From Falsiroseomonas sp051860665 (lineage in GTDB: Bacteria; Pseudomonadota; Alphaproteobacteria; Acetobacterales; Acetobacteraceae): a stretch of DNA of 64,000 bases. The position numbers and the translations under genes are program-made. Below the pieces are notes generated by a model that made no database searches, was not told the origin of the DNA, and saw only the letters and a program-made list of their open reading frames with translations. The stretch is taken from contig NZ_JBHYDM010000008.1 of NCBI RefSeq assembly GCF_051860665.1, forward strand, positions 62,001 to 126,000, in the 5' to 3' direction. Each line of letters opens with the position of its first letter. The stretch's first letter is position 1. Below, one piece after another: positions 28,331 through 36,418 of the stretch.

Positions 28331-29923
28331 ATGCTGACCCGCCTCGCCACCCTGGTCCTCGGCGCCAGCCTGCTGGCCGGGCCCGCCCTTGCGCAGACCC
28401 TGCCGCCCGAGCGCGTGCTGCGCATGGTGCCGAATGCGGATCTGCAGACGCTGGACCCGATCAACACCACGGCCGGCGTGGTGCAATCGCATGCGCATAT
28501 GATCTACGACCAGCTCTTCGGCCGCGACGCGCAGCAGCGCCCGCAGCCGCAGATGGTTTCCACCTACAGCGTCTCCGACGATGCGCTGGTCTGGCGCTTC
28601 ACGCTGCGCGAGGGGCTGGCCTTCCATGACGGCGCGCCGGTGACGGCGGAGGATGTGGTGGCCTCGCTGCGTCGCTGGGGCGCGCGGGACCCGCATGGAC
28701 GGCAGATCCTGGCGATCACCGCGAGCCTGGAGCCACAGGCGGACGGCAAGACGGTGGTCTGGACGCTGACGCGCCCCTACGGCCTGATGCTGGACGCATT
28801 GTCAAAACCCGCCGGCAATATGCCCGCCATCATGCCGGCCCGCATCGCCGCGACCGACCCCTTCACCGCAATCCGGGAGACGATCGGCAGCGGGCCCTTC
28901 ATCTTCTCCCGCGAGGAATGGGTGCCGGGCAGCACCGTGGTCTATCGCCGCAACCCGAACTACGTGCCTAGGCCGGAGCCCGCCTCCGGCACCGCCGGCG
29001 GCAAGGTCGTGCATGTCGATCGCGTGGAATGGCAGAACATCGCCAATGCGCAGACCTCGACGCTGGCGCTGATCCAGGGCGAGATCGACTATATCGAGAG
29101 TCCCGGCGTGGACTTCCTGCCGATGCTGCAGCGGCGCGGCATGCGCATTGTCCGCACCAATACGCTGGGCGCGCCGGGCATGATCCGGATGAACCACATC
29201 CACCCGCCCTTCAACGATGCCCGTGTCCGCCAGGCGCTGATGCTGCTGGTGAATCAGGAGGAGATCCTGCAGGGGATGTTCCCCGACCCGGCGCTGTACC
29301 AGGTGTGCCATGCCTTCTTCGTCTGCGGGTCCCCGCAGGAGACGAATGCCGATGTCCCCGCCGGCCTCGGCAGCCCCGCCGCCCGCGAACGCGCCCGTGC
29401 CCTGCTGCGAGAGGCGAATTACGACGGCACGCCGATCGTCATCATGGACCCCACCGACAATCCCTTCGTCGATACCGCGACGCTGGTGCTGGCGCAGCAG
29501 ATGCAGGCGGTGGGCTTCCGCACGGATGTGCAGGCGACCGACTTCGCCTCCATGGCCGGGCGCCGCGCCAATCGGCGCCCGCCGAGCGAGGGCGGCTGGC
29601 ATATCGGCCTGACCTTCTGGAACGGCCTCGGCGCCTCGGACCCCGTGGGCAATGTGCCGATGCAGGCCAGCTGCGACCGTGCCTGGCCGGGCTGGCCCTG
29701 CGATGCCGCGCACCAGGCGCTGATCGATGCCTTTCCCTATGCGGCGAATGCGGCCGAGCGGAAGCGCATCCTGGATGAGCTGCAGGAAAGCGCCTATCGC
29801 CTGGTGCCCTATGTGCCCTATGGCCAGTGGTACCTGCCCTCCGCCGTCACGCCGCGCATCTCGGACGTTCTGGCGATGCCGGGCATCATCATTGCCTGGA
29901 ACATCCGCAAGGCGGCGCGCTGA
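28331..29923 (+). CDS. ABC transporter substrate-binding protein, peptide/nickel (SBP_bac_5) type
   Basis: A 530-residue periplasmic binding protein. The signal peptide TRLATLVLGASLLAGPALAQ cleaves after ALAQ. The mature protein shows family 5 motifs: LQTLDPINTTAGVVQSHAHM, then FTLREGLAFHDGAPVTAEDVV (parts: LREGLAFHDGAPVTAED) and IGSGPF. Ligands in this family are oligopeptides, nickel or opines. No permease or ATPase gene accompanies it, so it must dock to a transporter encoded elsewhere. It converges on yihY with a 3-nt gap. Confidence 0.9.
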   Translation: MLTRLATLVLGASLLAGPALAQTLPPERVLRMVPNADLQTLDPINTTAGVVQSHAHMIYDQLFGRDAQQRPQPQMVSTYSVSDDALVWRFTLREGLAFHDGAPVTAEDVVASLRRWGARDPHGRQILAITASLEPQADGKTVVWTLTRPYGLMLDALSKPAGNMPAIMPARIAATDPFTAIRETIGSGPFIFSREEWVPGSTVVYRRNPNYVPRPEPASGTAGGKVVHVDRVEWQNIANAQTSTLALIQGEIDYIESPGVDFLPMLQRRGMRIVRTNTLGAPGMIRMNHIHPPFNDARVRQALMLLVNQEEILQGMFPDPALYQVCHAFFVCGSPQETNADVPAGLGSPAARERARALLREANYDGTPIVIMDPTDNPFVDTATLVLAQQMQAVGFRTDVQATDFASMAGRRANRRPPSEGGWHIGLTFWNGLGASDPVGNVPMQASCDRAWPGWPCDAAHQALIDAFPYAANAAERKRILDELQESAYRLVPYVPYGQWYLPSAVTPRISDVLAMPGIIIAWNIRKAAR

Positions 29924-29926
29924 GGA

Positions 29927-31102
29927 TCAGGCCACCGTATCCGCCATCTCCGCGCCGCGCTGCCCCATCGGGCGGTTCGGCGCGGTGGTGGTGTCCCGCG
30001 CCGTCTGGTGCTCCATCTCCGCATTCAGCTCGGCGCCCAGCAGCACCACGATGGCGGAGATCCAGATCCAGGTCATGAAGCCCATGACCGCGCCGAGCGA
30101 GCCATAGGTCTCGTTGTAGCTGCCGAAATTGGCGACATACCAGGAAAAGCCGGCGGAGACCGCGAGCCAGGCGAGCGCGGCGAAGCCGCTGCCCCAGCTC
30201 ACCCAGCGCCATTTCGCGCTCTCCCGGCTCGGACCCCAGCGATAGAGACAGGCCAGCACGAGCCCGACCAGCAGCAGCAGCAGCGGCCAGCGGCCGAGGT
30301 CCAGCAGCGTCTCCGCCCGGCTGCCCAGCCCGACCAGGCCGAGCACCACCGGCACCGCCACCACGCCGATCATGGTCAGGATGGCGAACAGGATGAAGCC
30401 CAGGGTGAAGGCCAGGGTGGTCAGCGTCAGCTTGACGAAGCTGCGCTTCTCGCGCTCCTCATAGACCACGTTCAGCGCATCGAACAAAGCCTTGGCCGCC
30501 TGGTTGGCCGACCAGAGCGAGACCAGCAGGCCGGCGATGGCGCCGAGGCCGAGCGTGCCATCGGCGGATTGGGCCACGCGCTGTACCTGTTCGGTGATGA
30601 TCTCCATCCCGCCGCCGGGCACGATGCCGCCGAGCGAATCCAGGTGCCCCTGGATCGTCGCCGGATCCGCCACCAGCGCATAGAGCGAGACCAGCGCGGC
30701 GAGCGCCGGGAACAGGGCCAGCAGCGTGTAGAAGGTGATGCCCGCGGCCTCGGTCATCAGCCGGTCCTCGCTGGCCTGGGACACGGTGCGCCTGGCGATC
30801 TGCCACCAGCCCCGGGCCGGGATCTCGGAGGGGGCATCGGCCTGGCGTCCCTGGCCCGTGGCATCGCGCCGATCCCCGCGCGCCAGCTGCGCGGTCTCGC
30901 GGCCGGCAGGCTCCCGCGCGGCCGGTTGCCGATCCCCCTGGCGCGGCCAGCTCTCCACCGTCCGCAGCCGGCGCGGCGTGCGGCGGGCGGAATCCAGCGC
31001 CAGCAGCCCGGTCAGCGCCGCCGCCGCCACCATCCAGCCGCCGCTCTCGCCTGTGCCGCGCCGGCGCCGGTCCTGCGCTTCGCTCATCCTGCTGGTTCCC
31101 AT
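29927..31102 (-). CDS. YihY/virulence factor BrkB family membrane protein
   Basis: A 391-residue protein with a cytoplasmic, Arg/Glu/Pro-rich N-terminus of about 110 residues and then the six-helix YihY core, which starts at EDRLMTEAAGITFYTLLALFP. The motif WSANQAAKALFDALNVVYEE is typical. Despite the historical RNase BN name, the family has no proven nuclease activity. The start at 31102 (MGTSRM) follows GAGG by about 9 nt; an ATG at 31087 is also possible. Confidence 0.85.
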   Translation of the reverse strand: MGTSRMSEAQDRRRRGTGESGGWMVAAAALTGLLALDSARRTPRRLRTVESWPRQGDRQPAAREPAGRETAQLARGDRRDATGQGRQADAPSEIPARGWWQIARRTVSQASEDRLMTEAAGITFYTLLALFPALAALVSLYALVADPATIQGHLDSLGGIVPGGGMEIITEQVQRVAQSADGTLGLGAIAGLLVSLWSANQAAKALFDALNVVYEEREKRSFVKLTLTTLAFTLGFILFAILTMIGVVAVPVVLGLVGLGSRAETLLDLGRWPLLLLLVGLVLACLYRWGPSRESAKWRWVSWGSGFAALAWLAVSAGFSWYVANFGSYNETYGSLGAVMGFMTWIWISAIVVLLGAELNAEMEHQTARDTTTAPNRPMGQRGAEMADTVA

Positions 31103-31217
31103 TCCGGCTGCCTCGGTCGGTCGGGCAACGCCGCGCCCGGCCCGCGGGTGCTGGCGCGCCTGGAAACTTTCCGCGACCGGCCGCGCTGACCGATCCGGGA
31201 TGGCAAGGGAGGGGGCG

Positions 31218-32033
31218 ATGGCCAAGGCGCGACCCGTGGCGCTGCCATGGCTGGTGCTGGAGGGCATCGGCGGCCCGGCGCGACGCGGCGTCCAGATGGT
31301 GCTGGCCACCGCCGCGCTGGCGGTGGGCGTGCTGGCGGAGGGGCTGAACCCCCGCAGCTGGCGCCGCCGCACGCTGCGCGCCGAGCTGCGCCGCACCCTG
31401 CACCAGGCGATCGCCGGCGGCTTCGGCACCGTCATGATCACCGCCAGCCTGGTCGGCTTCGGTGTCGTGCACCAGGCGATCCGCTGGCTGAGTTTTGCCG
31501 GGCAGGAGGATTACACGGGCAGCCTTCTCACCACGGTCCTGGTGCGGGAGGTGACGCCGGTGCTGGTCGGGCTGATCCTGCTCGGCCGCAGCGGCACGGT
31601 GACGGTGGTGGAATTCGGCGCCACCAAGGCCGGCGGGCAGCTGGACATGCTGGAGGCGCAGGGCCTGGACCCCTTCAGCCTGCTGGTGCTGCCGCGGGTG
31701 GTGGCGCTGGCGGTGGCGGGCTTCACGCTCGGCGTCATCTTCCTGGCCGTCGCGCTGTTCACCGGCTGGCTCACCGGCTGGTTCGGCGGGCTGGTGCAGA
31801 ACGCGCCGCGGGAATTGCTGACGAACCTGTTTGCCGCCACCGATACCGCCGAATTCGTGCTCTTCGCCGTCAAGCTGGTGGTGGTGGGCGCGCTGGTGGC
31901 ACTGGTCTGCGCCATCACCGGCATGTCCTCCACCCGGGCCGAATCGCCCTCCCACCTGCTGCCGCGCGCCTTCGTGCGCGGGCTGCTGGGCATCCTGGCA
32001 GCCAGCGCCATCCTCAGCGTGGCCGTCTCGTGA
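31218..32033 (+). CDS. mlaE: ABC transporter permease, MlaE-like
   Basis: A 271-residue permease of the MlaE/YrbE family, the inner-membrane part of a phospholipid transport system that moves lipids between inner and outer membranes. Typical stretches are GFGTVMITASLVGF, LVREVTPVLVGLILLGRSGT and VEFGATKAGGQLDMLEAQGLDP (parts: FGATKAGGQLDMLEAQG). The ATG at 31218 follows GGGAGGGGG; an ATG at 31200 is less well placed. It leads a four-gene overlapping operon. Confidence 0.9.
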   Translation: MAKARPVALPWLVLEGIGGPARRGVQMVLATAALAVGVLAEGLNPRSWRRRTLRAELRRTLHQAIAGGFGTVMITASLVGFGVVHQAIRWLSFAGQEDYTGSLLTTVLVREVTPVLVGLILLGRSGTVTVVEFGATKAGGQLDMLEAQGLDPFSLLVLPRVVALAVAGFTLGVIFLAVALFTGWLTGWFGGLVQNAPRELLTNLFAATDTAEFVLFAVKLVVVGALVALVCAITGMSSTRAESPSHLLPRAFVRGLLGILAASAILSVAVS

Positions 32034-32728
32034 CGCCGCTGCTGGAGGTGGAGGCGGCGCGGCCGGTGCCGGGGGCCTCGCCGATCCAGGGCGCGGTGAC
32101 GCTGCACCTGGCGCCGGGCGACCTCGCCTTGGTGCATGCGGAGGATCCGGCCATGGCGCGGGCGCTGGCGCTGATCTGCGCCGGGCTGGTGCGGCTGGCG
32201 GCGGGCCAGGTGCGATTCCTAGCGCAGGACTGGGCGGCGCTGCCGCGCGTCCCGGCCCAGGCGCTGCGCGGCCGCATCGGCTTGGCGCCGGGCGATGGCG
32301 GCTGGCTGCCGCATCTGACGGTGGCGGATGGCATGCTGCTGGCCTGCCGCCACCACACCGACCTGCCGGATGCCGAATTGCGGTCCCAGGCCGTGGCGCT
32401 CTGCAAGCAATTCGGCCTGCCGGGCCTGCCGCTACGCCATCCGGCCGAGCTCAACCGGGTGGATCTGGCCCGGGCCGGCTGCGCCCGCGCCTTCCTGGGC
32501 GCGCCGGAGCTGATCCTGCTGGAAAGCCCGCTGGACCAGGAAACGGCGGATCTGCTGGCGGAGCCGCTGCTGGCGGCGCTGGCCCCGGCGCGCGAACGCG
32601 GCGCGGCGGCGCTGTGGTCCACGCGCTCGCGCCGCGCCTGGAACACGCCCGGCTTTCCTGCAAGCCAGTGGTGGGTGCTGCAGCAGGATGGTCTGAAGGG
32701 GGATGAACCATGTCTGGCTCCACGTTAA
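32030..32728 (+). CDS. Degenerate ABC ATPase-like subunit at the MlaF position
   Basis: A 232-residue protein in the exact place of MlaF, with a GTG start overlapping the mlaE stop. Its layout still follows an ABC ATPase, but every catalytic motif is gone. The Walker A position reads HAEDPAMARAL (residues 36-46) with no GxGK[ST]. The Q-loop region reads GLAPGDGGWLPHLTVAD, which aligns with the usual hydrophobic PHLTVAEN but lacks the Gln. The LSGG signature is replaced by AELNRVDLARAG. Walker B reads LILLESPLD, with DE changed to ES, and no His switch is visible. It overlaps mlaD by 19 nt. The frame is intact, so it looks like a maintained pseudo-ATPase. Confidence 0.8.
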   Translation: MTPLLEVEAARPVPGASPIQGAVTLHLAPGDLALVHAEDPAMARALALICAGLVRLAAGQVRFLAQDWAALPRVPAQALRGRIGLAPGDGGWLPHLTVADGMLLACRHHTDLPDAELRSQAVALCKQFGLPGLPLRHPAELNRVDLARAGCARAFLGAPELILLESPLDQETADLLAEPLLAALAPARERGAAALWSTRSRRAWNTPGFPASQWWVLQQDGLKGDEPCLAPR

Positions 32729-33729
32729 GCCAGGAAGACCGCGTCCGGCTGCGCCACACCGATCGCTGGGTGGGCGCGCTGGTCGTCCTGGCGCTGGTGC
32801 TGTTCCTCGGTGCGCTGTTCCAGCGCGGCGTGATCCGCGAATGGTTCGCCGATGGCGCCACGCTGATGGTGCTGCTGCCGGAGGAAGGCGTGGCAGGCCT
32901 CTCGGTGGGGGCGGAGGCCGAGGTGCTGGGCATCCGCGCCGGCTCCGTCCGCCGCATCATCGTCGACCCCGAGCGCCGCATCCGCGCGGAACTGCGCATC
33001 GAGGAACAGGCGAAGCCCTTCATCCGCCGCGATTCCACCGCCGTGGTGCGGCGCCGCTTCGGCGTGGCCGGCCCGGCCTATCTCGATATCCAGCGCGGGC
33101 GGGGGGAGGAGTTGAACTGGGACCGCGCCTGGATCCGCGCCACCAGCGAACGCGCGCCCACGGAAACGCTCGGCACGCTGCTGGATGAGCTGCAGCAGCG
33201 CGTCTTCCCCATCCTGGACGAGCTGCGCACCGGCACCGCCGCCTTCGCCGCCGCCACCCAGCGGCTGGAGCGCGGGGAGGGCACGGTGGGCCGCCTGCTG
33301 GCGGACGATACGCTGATCCGCCAGGCCGAGGCCGCCACCGCCCGCGCGGCGGCGGTGATGGAGAATATCGAGGCGGCGAGCCGCGAGGTGCGCCAGCTCA
33401 CCGCCGGCCTGTCGAACGGCCGCGGCAGCGGGTCCCTGCCCGGTCTGGTGCAGCGGGCGGAGCGCGTGCTGGCGCAGGTGGAGCGGGCGAGTGCCGACCT
33501 CGCCCGCGCCACCCCGGCGCTGCCGCAGGTCACCGCCAATATCCGCGACGGCACGGACAGCCTGCCGGCCGTGATGGTGCAGGCGCAGGAGGCGGCGCGG
33601 CAGATGGAATTGCTGCTGGTGCAGCTGCGCCGGCATTGGCTGCTGGGCGGCGGTGGCGGCAGCGTGCGGGAGACCAGCGTCTCCTCCGGCGCCGTGCCGC
33701 GTCCGATGGTGGAGCGCCTGCGCCCGTGA
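32710..33729 (+). CDS. mlaD: MlaD family periplasmic lipid-binding protein
   Basis: A 339-residue MCE-domain protein anchored by one N-terminal helix (WVGALVVLALVLFLGALF). The MCE domain occupies about residues 48-135 (LLPEEGVAGLSVGAEAEVLGI, here as parts LLPEEGVAGLSVGAEAEV and VLGIRAGSV). A long Ala/Glu-rich helical C-terminus follows. Family members form hexameric rings on MlaE and ferry phospholipids. It is longer than E. coli MlaD (183 residues) but normal for alphaproteobacterial forms. Confidence 0.87.
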   Translation: MSGSTLSQEDRVRLRHTDRWVGALVVLALVLFLGALFQRGVIREWFADGATLMVLLPEEGVAGLSVGAEAEVLGIRAGSVRRIIVDPERRIRAELRIEEQAKPFIRRDSTAVVRRRFGVAGPAYLDIQRGRGEELNWDRAWIRATSERAPTETLGTLLDELQQRVFPILDELRTGTAAFAAATQRLERGEGTVGRLLADDTLIRQAEAATARAAAVMENIEAASREVRQLTAGLSNGRGSGSLPGLVQRAERVLAQVERASADLARATPALPQVTANIRDGTDSLPAVMVQAQEAARQMELLLVQLRRHWLLGGGGGSVRETSVSSGAVPRPMVERLRP

Positions 33730-34601
33730 GATTCCTGGCCATTGCCTTGCTGCTGCTGGCGGGTTGCGGCGGGCGTGCGGCGCCGGAGGGGCCGCCGCGC
33801 GACGGCGTGCTGGACCGGGCGGCGGATAGCGCGCGGGACGCGTTGAACCAGGACCAGCCGGTGGTGGCCGGCCGCCTCTATGCCCAGGCGCTGGCCCGCG
33901 CGCGGGAACGCGACGATCCGGTCGCGATCGATGCCATGGGCTTCGGCCAGGCCACCGCCGCCCTCGGCCAGGGCGATGCGCCGGTGGCGCTCGCGGTGGC
34001 GCGGGAGGTGCGGGCGGAACTCGCTCGGCGCGGCCGCGGCGCCTCCGCCGTGCTGCTGCTGGCGGAGGCGACGGCGCTGTTCCGGCTGGGCCGGATGGCG
34101 GAGGCCGAGGCCCTGGCCCGCCTTGTCGCCAGCCGCGGCGCGGAGAATGCCGAGGCCGCGCTGCGGGCACATTTTCTCCTGGGCCTGCTGGCCGCCGGAC
34201 GCGGGGATATGGCGGGGGTGGAAGCGGCGCGGGCCGCAATCGGCGCGCCGGACCAGCCGGCCTTCCGCGCCGATGCGGTGGAACTGGATGGGGCCGCGGC
34301 GCTGCTGCGCGGCGATCCGGCGACCGCCCGGTTGCAGGGCGTGACGGCGGCGGCGCTCCGCCGCGATTCGCTCGATTATCGCGGCCTGTCCCGGGCGCTC
34401 GCCCTGCAGGCCACGGCGCTGGAACGGCTGGGGGAGCGGGAGGCGGCGGCCGATGCCTGGCTGCGCGCCGGGCGCGGCGCGGCCGAGCGCGGCGAGGCCG
34501 CCGATGCGCGGCGCTGGCTCGCCCAGGCCCGGCAGGCGGCCGGCGGGCAGGCCGATCTGCTGGCCGCGGTCGCGCAGGCCGAGGCGCTGCTGGCGCGCTG
34601 A
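33726..34601 (+). CDS. Predicted lipoprotein with TPR-like helices, Mla operon
   Basis: A 291-residue protein with a lipobox (LLLLAGCGG, Cys near residue 13) after a GTG start that overlaps the mlaD stop. The mature part is Ala/Leu/Arg-rich and looks like paired helices of a TPR/SEL1 kind (AGRLYAQALARARERDD; AALRAHFLLGLLAAGRGD). Mla-like operons usually carry an ABC-type auxiliary lipoprotein of the PqiC/LptE fold here; this one looks unrelated. Its outer-membrane role is inferred only from its place in the operon. Confidence 0.7.
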   Translation: MRFLAIALLLLAGCGGRAAPEGPPRDGVLDRAADSARDALNQDQPVVAGRLYAQALARARERDDPVAIDAMGFGQATAALGQGDAPVALAVAREVRAELARRGRGASAVLLLAEATALFRLGRMAEAEALARLVASRGAENAEAALRAHFLLGLLAAGRGDMAGVEAARAAIGAPDQPAFRADAVELDGAAALLRGDPATARLQGVTAAALRRDSLDYRGLSRALALQATALERLGEREAAADAWLRAGRGAAERGEAADARRWLAQARQAAGGQADLLAAVAQAEALLAR

Positions 34602-34642
34602 CCGGTTTGACGCGATCCTGGCCGCGCCAGAAGGGGGACGCC

Positions 34643-36319
34643 ATGAAGAAGCTGGTGAACGATCCACGCCGCGTGGTGCGCGAGATGCTGGAGGGGTTGG
34701 CCGACCTGAACCCGGGCCTGGCGCTGCTGGAGGCCGAGGATGTGGTGCTGCGCGCCGATCTTCCGGTGCCGGCGCAGCGGCCGGTCGCGGTGCTCTCCGG
34801 CGGTGGTGCGGGGCATGAGCCGGCCCATGCCGGCTATGTCGGCCCCGGGATGCTGGCCGGTGCGATCGCCGGCGATGTCTTCACCTCCCCCTCCACCGAT
34901 GCCGTGCTGGCCGCCATCCGCGCCGCCGCCGGGCCGCGCGGGGCGCTGCTGGTGGTGAAGAACTACACCGGCGACCGGCTGAATTTCGGTCTCGCCGCGG
35001 CGCTGGCGACCGCCGAGGGCATCCCGACCCGGGTGGTGGTGGTGGCCGATGACGCCGCGCTGCATGCGACGGTGGACCGCGCGCAGCGCCGTGGCATCGC
35101 CGGCACCGTGCTGGTGCACAAGGTGGCCGGCGCCGCCGCGGCCGCGGGGCTGGATCTGGACGCCGTGCTGGCCGAGGCCGAGGCGGCGGCCGCCGCCGTG
35201 GTCAGCATGGGCGTGGCGCTCGGCGCCTGCACCGTGCCGGCGGCGGGCCGGCCCGGCTTCGAGCTGGGCGCGGAGGAGATGGAACTCGGCCTCGGCATCC
35301 ATGGCGAGCAGGGGATTCGGCGCGCCCCCATGGCGCCGGCCGATGCCATCGTCGCCACCATCCTGGACACGCTGGTGACCGATGCCGGGCTGGCGGCGGG
35401 GGAGGAGGTGGCGCTGCTGGTGAACGGCCTGGGCGGCACGCCGCCGATGGAACTGGCGGTCGTCGCCCGCGCCGCGCTCGCCGGGCTGCGGGACCGCGGC
35501 CTGGTGGTGGCGCGTGGCTGGGCCGGGAACTTCATGACGGCGCTCGAAATGCCCGGCTGCTCGATCAGCCTGATGCGGCTGGATGCGGCGCGGCTCGCCC
35601 GGCTGGATGCGCCGGCTTGCGCGCCGGCCTGGCCGGGTGGCGGCGTGCTGGCGGCGCGCGCCCTGCTCGCCACCCCGGTATCGGCACCGGCCGCCCACCC
35701 CGCGCCTGGACCCCTGGCCGAGACGCTGCACCGTGTCGCGATGGAGGTGGCGGCGGCGCTGGAGGCGGAGGAGGCGGCGCTGACGGCGCTCGACAGCCAT
35801 GCCGGGGATGGGGACCTGGGCCTTTCGCTCGCGCGGGGCGCGGCGGCCATTCGGGCGCTGCCCCGTTCCGCCTTCGCCACCCCGGCCTCGGCCCTGGAAG
35901 CCATGGCGGGCGCGCTGCGGCGGGCGATCGCCGGCAGTTCCGGCCCCTTCTACGCCACCGCCCTGCTGGGCGCGGCGCAGGTGCTGGGGGGACGGGCGCC
36001 GGATCGCGCGGGCTGGGCCGAGGCCTTCCGGGCGGCGGTGGAGGCCATCTGCGAGCTCGGCGGGGCCCGACCGGGTGACCGGACCATGCTGGATGCGCTG
36101 CACCCGGCGGCGGAAGCCTTCGCCACGGCGGAGGGAACCGGCGCCGCGGCCTGGCAGGCGGCGGTGGCGGCGGCGGAGCGGGGCGCGGCGGCCACCGCCA
36201 GCATGCCGCCGCGCCTCGGCCGCGCCGCCTATCTCGGCGAGCGGGCGCTGGGCCAGCCGGATGCGGGGGCGAGCGCCGTGCTGGTCTGGATGCGGGCGAT
36301 CCGCCAGGCCCTGGGCTGA
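34643..36319 (+). CDS. dhaKL: Dihydroxyacetone kinase, fused DhaK-DhaL
   Basis: A 558-residue ATP-dependent dihydroxyacetone kinase with both domains in one chain. The DhaK part has GGGAGHEPAHAGYVG near residue 54 and the covalent-substrate His in GLGIHGEQGIRR. The DhaL part, from about residue 370, carries DSHAGDGDLGLSLARG, the Mg-ATP aspartate motif. Product: dihydroxyacetone phosphate for glycolysis. The typical third Asp-Thr pair (DGDTG) is DGDLG here, a minor change. It is a stand-alone gene, with no PTS partner (DhaM) nearby, as expected for the ATP-using form. Confidence 0.92.
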   Translation: MKKLVNDPRRVVREMLEGLADLNPGLALLEAEDVVLRADLPVPAQRPVAVLSGGGAGHEPAHAGYVGPGMLAGAIAGDVFTSPSTDAVLAAIRAAAGPRGALLVVKNYTGDRLNFGLAAALATAEGIPTRVVVVADDAALHATVDRAQRRGIAGTVLVHKVAGAAAAAGLDLDAVLAEAEAAAAAVVSMGVALGACTVPAAGRPGFELGAEEMELGLGIHGEQGIRRAPMAPADAIVATILDTLVTDAGLAAGEEVALLVNGLGGTPPMELAVVARAALAGLRDRGLVVARGWAGNFMTALEMPGCSISLMRLDAARLARLDAPACAPAWPGGGVLAARALLATPVSAPAAHPAPGPLAETLHRVAMEVAAALEAEEAALTALDSHAGDGDLGLSLARGAAAIRALPRSAFATPASALEAMAGALRRAIAGSSGPFYATALLGAAQVLGGRAPDRAGWAEAFRAAVEAICELGGARPGDRTMLDALHPAAEAFATAEGTGAAAWQAAVAAAERGAAATASMPPRLGRAAYLGERALGQPDAGASAVLVWMRAIRQALG

Positions 36320-36418
36320 GGCGGCCGAGTCGCCACGGGAAATCAAGGGTCTGGCGGATGCGCCTTCCGGGCCGGGCCGGTTGCGGCTACTCCACCGCCC
36401 GCGCCCCTGGAGTCCTGG

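Noticed and set aside
32030..32728. The MlaF-like gene as a sequencing-error artefact
   Set aside because: The frame is unbroken, both ends overlap neighbours correctly, and the losses are scattered substitutions rather than one frameshift. It cannot be fully excluded without relatives.
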